From UBA668 sp040081465 (GTDB lineage Bacteria; Actinomycetota; Acidimicrobiia; Acidimicrobiales; Ilumatobacteraceae): a stretch of 64,000 bases of DNA. A program made the position numbers and the translations under genes. This document shows, in pieces, positions 61,900 through 64,000 of this stretch. Under the pieces are notes generated by a model that was not told the origin of the DNA, made no database searches, and saw only the letters and a program-made list of their open reading frames with translations. Location: assembly GCA_040081465.1 (NCBI GenBank), contig JBEBGL010000001.1, forward strand, positions 186,001-250,000. The letters are read 5' to 3'. Position 1 is the stretch's first letter. The number at the start of each line of letters is the position of its first letter.

Positions 61900-63279
61900 A
61901 TGCCCGACGTCATAACTGTTCGCTCGCCGTACAACGGCTCGATTCTCGGCGAGATACCTGCACAAACCGCCGACGATGTCGATCGCGCCGTCGCGATCTG
62001 CAAGGCGGCACTTCACGACAATCCGCTTCCGCTATGGAAGCGCGCCGAGGTGCTCGATAACGCGGCCGTCAGACTCACCGAGCGCCGCGAAGAGTTTGCG
62101 CAGATCATCGCCAAGGAAGCTGCCAAACCAATCAAGACCGCACGCGTCGAAGCCGAACGCGCTGCTGGCACTTTCCGATTCGCCGCCGCGGAAGCCCGCA
62201 AACTGAGCGGCGAGATGATTCCACTGGATGCGATTCCGTCAGGGGAAGGCAAGCTTGGCTTCACGTTGCGCGTGCCGATTGGCGTCGTCGGAGCCATCGC
62301 TCCCTTCAACTTTCCGCTGAACCTGGTGGTGCACAAGGTCGGCCCGGCCATCGCTGCCGGGTGCCCGGTTGTGTTGAAGCCGGCGAGCCAGACTCCGTTC
62401 AGCAGCATCACGTTGGCGAAGATGCTGATCGAGGAATGCGGCCTTCCGGAGGGTTACCTGCAGGTGGTCACTGGTGGTGGCAGCACCGTGGGCAATGCGA
62501 TCGTGGATCACCCCGACATTGCGCTCATTACTTTCACTGGTTCCCCGGAAGTTGGCTGGGCAATTCGGGCACGGGCGCCACGTAAGCGCGTCGGCCTCGA
62601 GCTTGGCAACAACGCGCCGTGCATCATCGAAGCCGATGGCGATTGGAAGACCGCTGCGGCGAAGATCAAGGTGGCAGGTTTTAGTCACGCTGGCCAGAGC
62701 TGCATATCTACACAGCGCGTGCTCGTACAACGTTCCATTTGCGATCAGTTCACTGCCGCGCTTGTGGAACACGTCAACGCACTCGTGGTGGGCGATCCAC
62801 TCGACGAAGCCACCGACGTTTCGGCGCTCATCTCCGAAAAGGAACGTGACCGCGTTGCTGGTTGGGTCGACGAGGCTCGTGATGCCGGTGCGACCATCGC
62901 AACAGGCGGCTCGCTTACCAACGACGGCGTGCTGCGCCCCACCGTGATCGCCAATGCAACTCCCGACCTCAAGGTGTGCGCTCTCGAGGTGTTCGGCCCG
63001 GTAGTCACGGTGACCGCTTACGACACGCTCGACGAAGCAATCGCTCTCGCCAACGACACCAAGTTCGGTTTGCAGGCCTCGATCTACACGTGCGACATCG
63101 ATAAGGCGCTGAAGGCAGTTCGCTCGCTCGACTTCGGTGGGGTGTTAGTCAACGAGGTGCCAACTTGGCGTGCTGATCAGCAGCCGTACGGAGGCCTGCG
63201 TGACAGCGGCAACACACGCGAAGGGCCAGCCTTCACCATCAAGGAAATGACCGAGATTCGGATGGTCATTCTCGGTTGA
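61900..63279 (+). CDS. NAD(P)-dependent aldehyde dehydrogenase
   Basis: A 459-residue ALDH-superfamily enzyme oxidising an aldehyde to a carboxylate. Cofactor region GVVGAIAPFNFPLN and VLKPASQTP, general-base Glu in GLELGNNAPC, and nucleophile Cys in SHAGQSCISTQR are present. ALEVFGPVVTV and NDTKFGLQASIYT are typical C-terminal blocks. The family branch (lactaldehyde, phosphonoacetaldehyde or semialdehyde type) cannot be fixed by eye. ATG 61900 was preferred to a start 24 codons upstream because of TATCGT 8 nt before it and overlap with the divergent gene. The stop codon lies in a 17-bp tandem duplication. Confidence 0.93.
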   Translation: MPDVITVRSPYNGSILGEIPAQTADDVDRAVAICKAALHDNPLPLWKRAEVLDNAAVRLTERREEFAQIIAKEAAKPIKTARVEAERAAGTFRFAAAEARKLSGEMIPLDAIPSGEGKLGFTLRVPIGVVGAIAPFNFPLNLVVHKVGPAIAAGCPVVLKPASQTPFSSITLAKMLIEECGLPEGYLQVVTGGGSTVGNAIVDHPDIALITFTGSPEVGWAIRARAPRKRVGLELGNNAPCIIEADGDWKTAAAKIKVAGFSHAGQSCISTQRVLVQRSICDQFTAALVEHVNALVVGDPLDEATDVSALISEKERDRVAGWVDEARDAGATIATGGSLTNDGVLRPTVIANATPDLKVCALEVFGPVVTVTAYDTLDEAIALANDTKFGLQASIYTCDIDKALKAVRSLDFGGVLVNEVPTWRADQQPYGGLRDSGNTREGPAFTIKEMTEIRMVILG

Positions 63280-63294
63280 TGGTCATTCTCGGTT
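63261..63294. repeat. 17-bp tandem duplication at the aldehyde dehydrogenase stop
   Basis: GATGGTCATTCTCGGTT occurs twice in immediate succession (63261-63277 and 63278-63294). The first copy encodes the C-terminal MVILG; the TGA stop spans the junction (63277-63279). Confidence 0.85.
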
Positions 63295-63300
63295 GAGCCA

Positions 63301-64000
63301 CTACCAGTCGGTTGGGCGATAGTCCTTCAGGAACTGGCCCCAAACATGAGTACCCGAGTTGATTCCACTCACTATTGGATCGACGATGCGGGCCGCGCCG
63401 TCGACGATGTCGAGTGGGGGATGGAAGCGATGCTCGGCGCGCTTGCGCTGCGCGACCTCGAACGGATCCTCGTCGCTAACCCAGCCGGTATCCACGCTGT
63501 TCATGTGGATTCCGCTGTGGTGATAGTCGGCGGCCGACGTACGAGTCATCATGTTGAGCGCGGCTTTGGCCATGTTGGTGTGTGGATGCCGAGTGGTTTT
63601 CATCTTGCGATAGAACTGGCCCTCGACTGCAGAGACGTTGACGATGTGCTTATCGCGGGTGGGTGTGCGCAACATCAGTTGCTTCAAGCGAGCGTTCAAC
63701 ACGAATGGCGCGACGGCGTTGACCAATTGAGTTTCCAGCAGCTCGACTGACGAGACCTCCGCCAAGGTAAGCCGCCACGAGTTGCGCCCGCGCAGATCGA
63801 CCTGCTGTAGGTCTTGGTCGAGTCGCCCCTCCGGAAACAGGTGATGGGCGGGACTGAACTCATCGGCGAGTAATGGCAACTGCGACAACTCGGCCGAGTG
63901 GGTGAGACCTGCGAGTCGGTTCTGGACCACCACTGGCAACGCAGTCTGCGACTCGGTCTCCGCCGCCATCATGTGGCGATAGAACTCGGGCGGCCGACGC
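63301..64000 (-). CDS. SDR-family protein lacking the catalytic Tyr, 3' part (5' end outside window)
   Basis: The frame is open to the right edge, so the N-terminal part including the nucleotide-binding glycine motif is missing. About 233 residues remain: VNAVAPFVLNARLK (SDR Asn region), KHIVNVSAVEGQFYRK (Ser region), and HTNMAKAALNMMTRTSA, where the canonical Tyr-x-x-x-Lys has Thr in place of Tyr. NSVDTGWVSDEDP fits the post-catalytic loop. It may be a non-canonical or non-catalytic SDR. Convergent with the aldehyde dehydrogenase gene, 21 bp away. Confidence 0.72.
   Translation of the reverse strand, partial: RRPPEFYRHMMAAETESQTALPVVVQNRLAGLTHSAELSQLPLLADEFSPAHHLFPEGRLDQDLQQVDLRGRNSWRLTLAEVSSVELLETQLVNAVAPFVLNARLKQLMLRTPTRDKHIVNVSAVEGQFYRKMKTTRHPHTNMAKAALNMMTRTSAADYHHSGIHMNSVDTGWVSDEDPFEVAQRKRAEHRFHPPLDIVDGAARIVDPIVSGINSGTHVWGQFLKDYRPTDW

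Noticed and set aside
59547..63279. Puu-type gamma-glutamylated amine pathway (GGT plus aldehyde dehydrogenase)
   Set aside because: No gamma-glutamyl ligase or amine oxidase partner is present in the window, and the two genes are divergent.

Overview
The window is GC-rich, gene-dense bacterial chromosome, roughly 60% G+C by eye. The order pyrG - NUDIX - xerD - scpA - scpB - rluB is a classic actinobacterial chain. It is followed by genes for decaprenylphosphoryl-arabinose (DPA) synthesis (UbiA-type DPPR synthase, DprE1, DprE2) and an AftD-like arabinofuranosyltransferase. Together with pervasive 1-4 nt gene overlaps and many apparently leaderless genes, this points to an actinobacterium. My best guess is an Acidimicrobiia-type lineage rather than a mycolic-acid bacterium, because no mycolate genes are visible; the lineage call is inference. 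I saw no tRNA, rRNA, CRISPR array, prophage or insertion sequence.

Layout. 1-5.2 kb: the 3' part of murJ, then a minus-strand operon (GT2-GtrA fusion, GT-C/GT39-like glycosyltransferase, two tandem PAP2-type membrane proteins). 5.3-14.6 kb: housekeeping genes (pyrG, ADP-ribose NUDIX hydrolase, xerD, HD protein, divergent trpS, scpA, scpB, rluB, tyrA, aroA). 14.6-38.6 kb: a cell-envelope block. Plus strand: HAD phosphatase, DPPR synthase, methyltransferase, DprE1, DprE2, GT4, and two paralogous polytopic proteins. Minus strand: a 2OG-Fe(II) oxygenase, a GT2-methyltransferase fusion, the AftD-like enzyme, a PIG-V-like mannosyltransferase, two paralogous 802-residue acyltransferase-SGNH proteins and another GT-C-like protein. 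The DPA donor would be made by the plus-strand genes and used by the AftD-like enzyme and relatives on the outer face of the membrane; the acyltransferases could decorate the product.

38.6-46.5 kb: a DNA glycosylase, an unknown lipoprotein and a complete oligopeptide-type ABC importer (oppA-B-C-D-F) in one minus-strand run. 46.7-64 kb: PPK2 kinase and a nitrogen-heterocycle/amide utilisation region. The latter holds a three-subunit molybdenum hydroxylase (FAD, 2Fe-2S and Mo subunits), a phosphoribosyltransferase, a PYROXD2-like FAD oxidoreductase, a creatininase-family amidohydrolase coupled to an M20 carbamoylase/allantoate-amidohydrolase-type enzyme, and an NMT1-type ABC importer behind a cytosine-deaminase-type amidohydrolase, gamma-glutamyltransferase and glycerophosphodiesterase. 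A divergent aldehyde dehydrogenase and a truncated atypical SDR close the window.

Regulatory pattern. About fifteen genes that start transcription units have a TANNNT hexamer 6-10 nt before the start codon, as expected for leaderless mRNAs. Two divergent gene pairs have start codons separated by only 23 and 25 bp, with overlapping -10 hexamers. A 76-bp nested palindrome and a UUCG-loop terminator lie between convergent genes.
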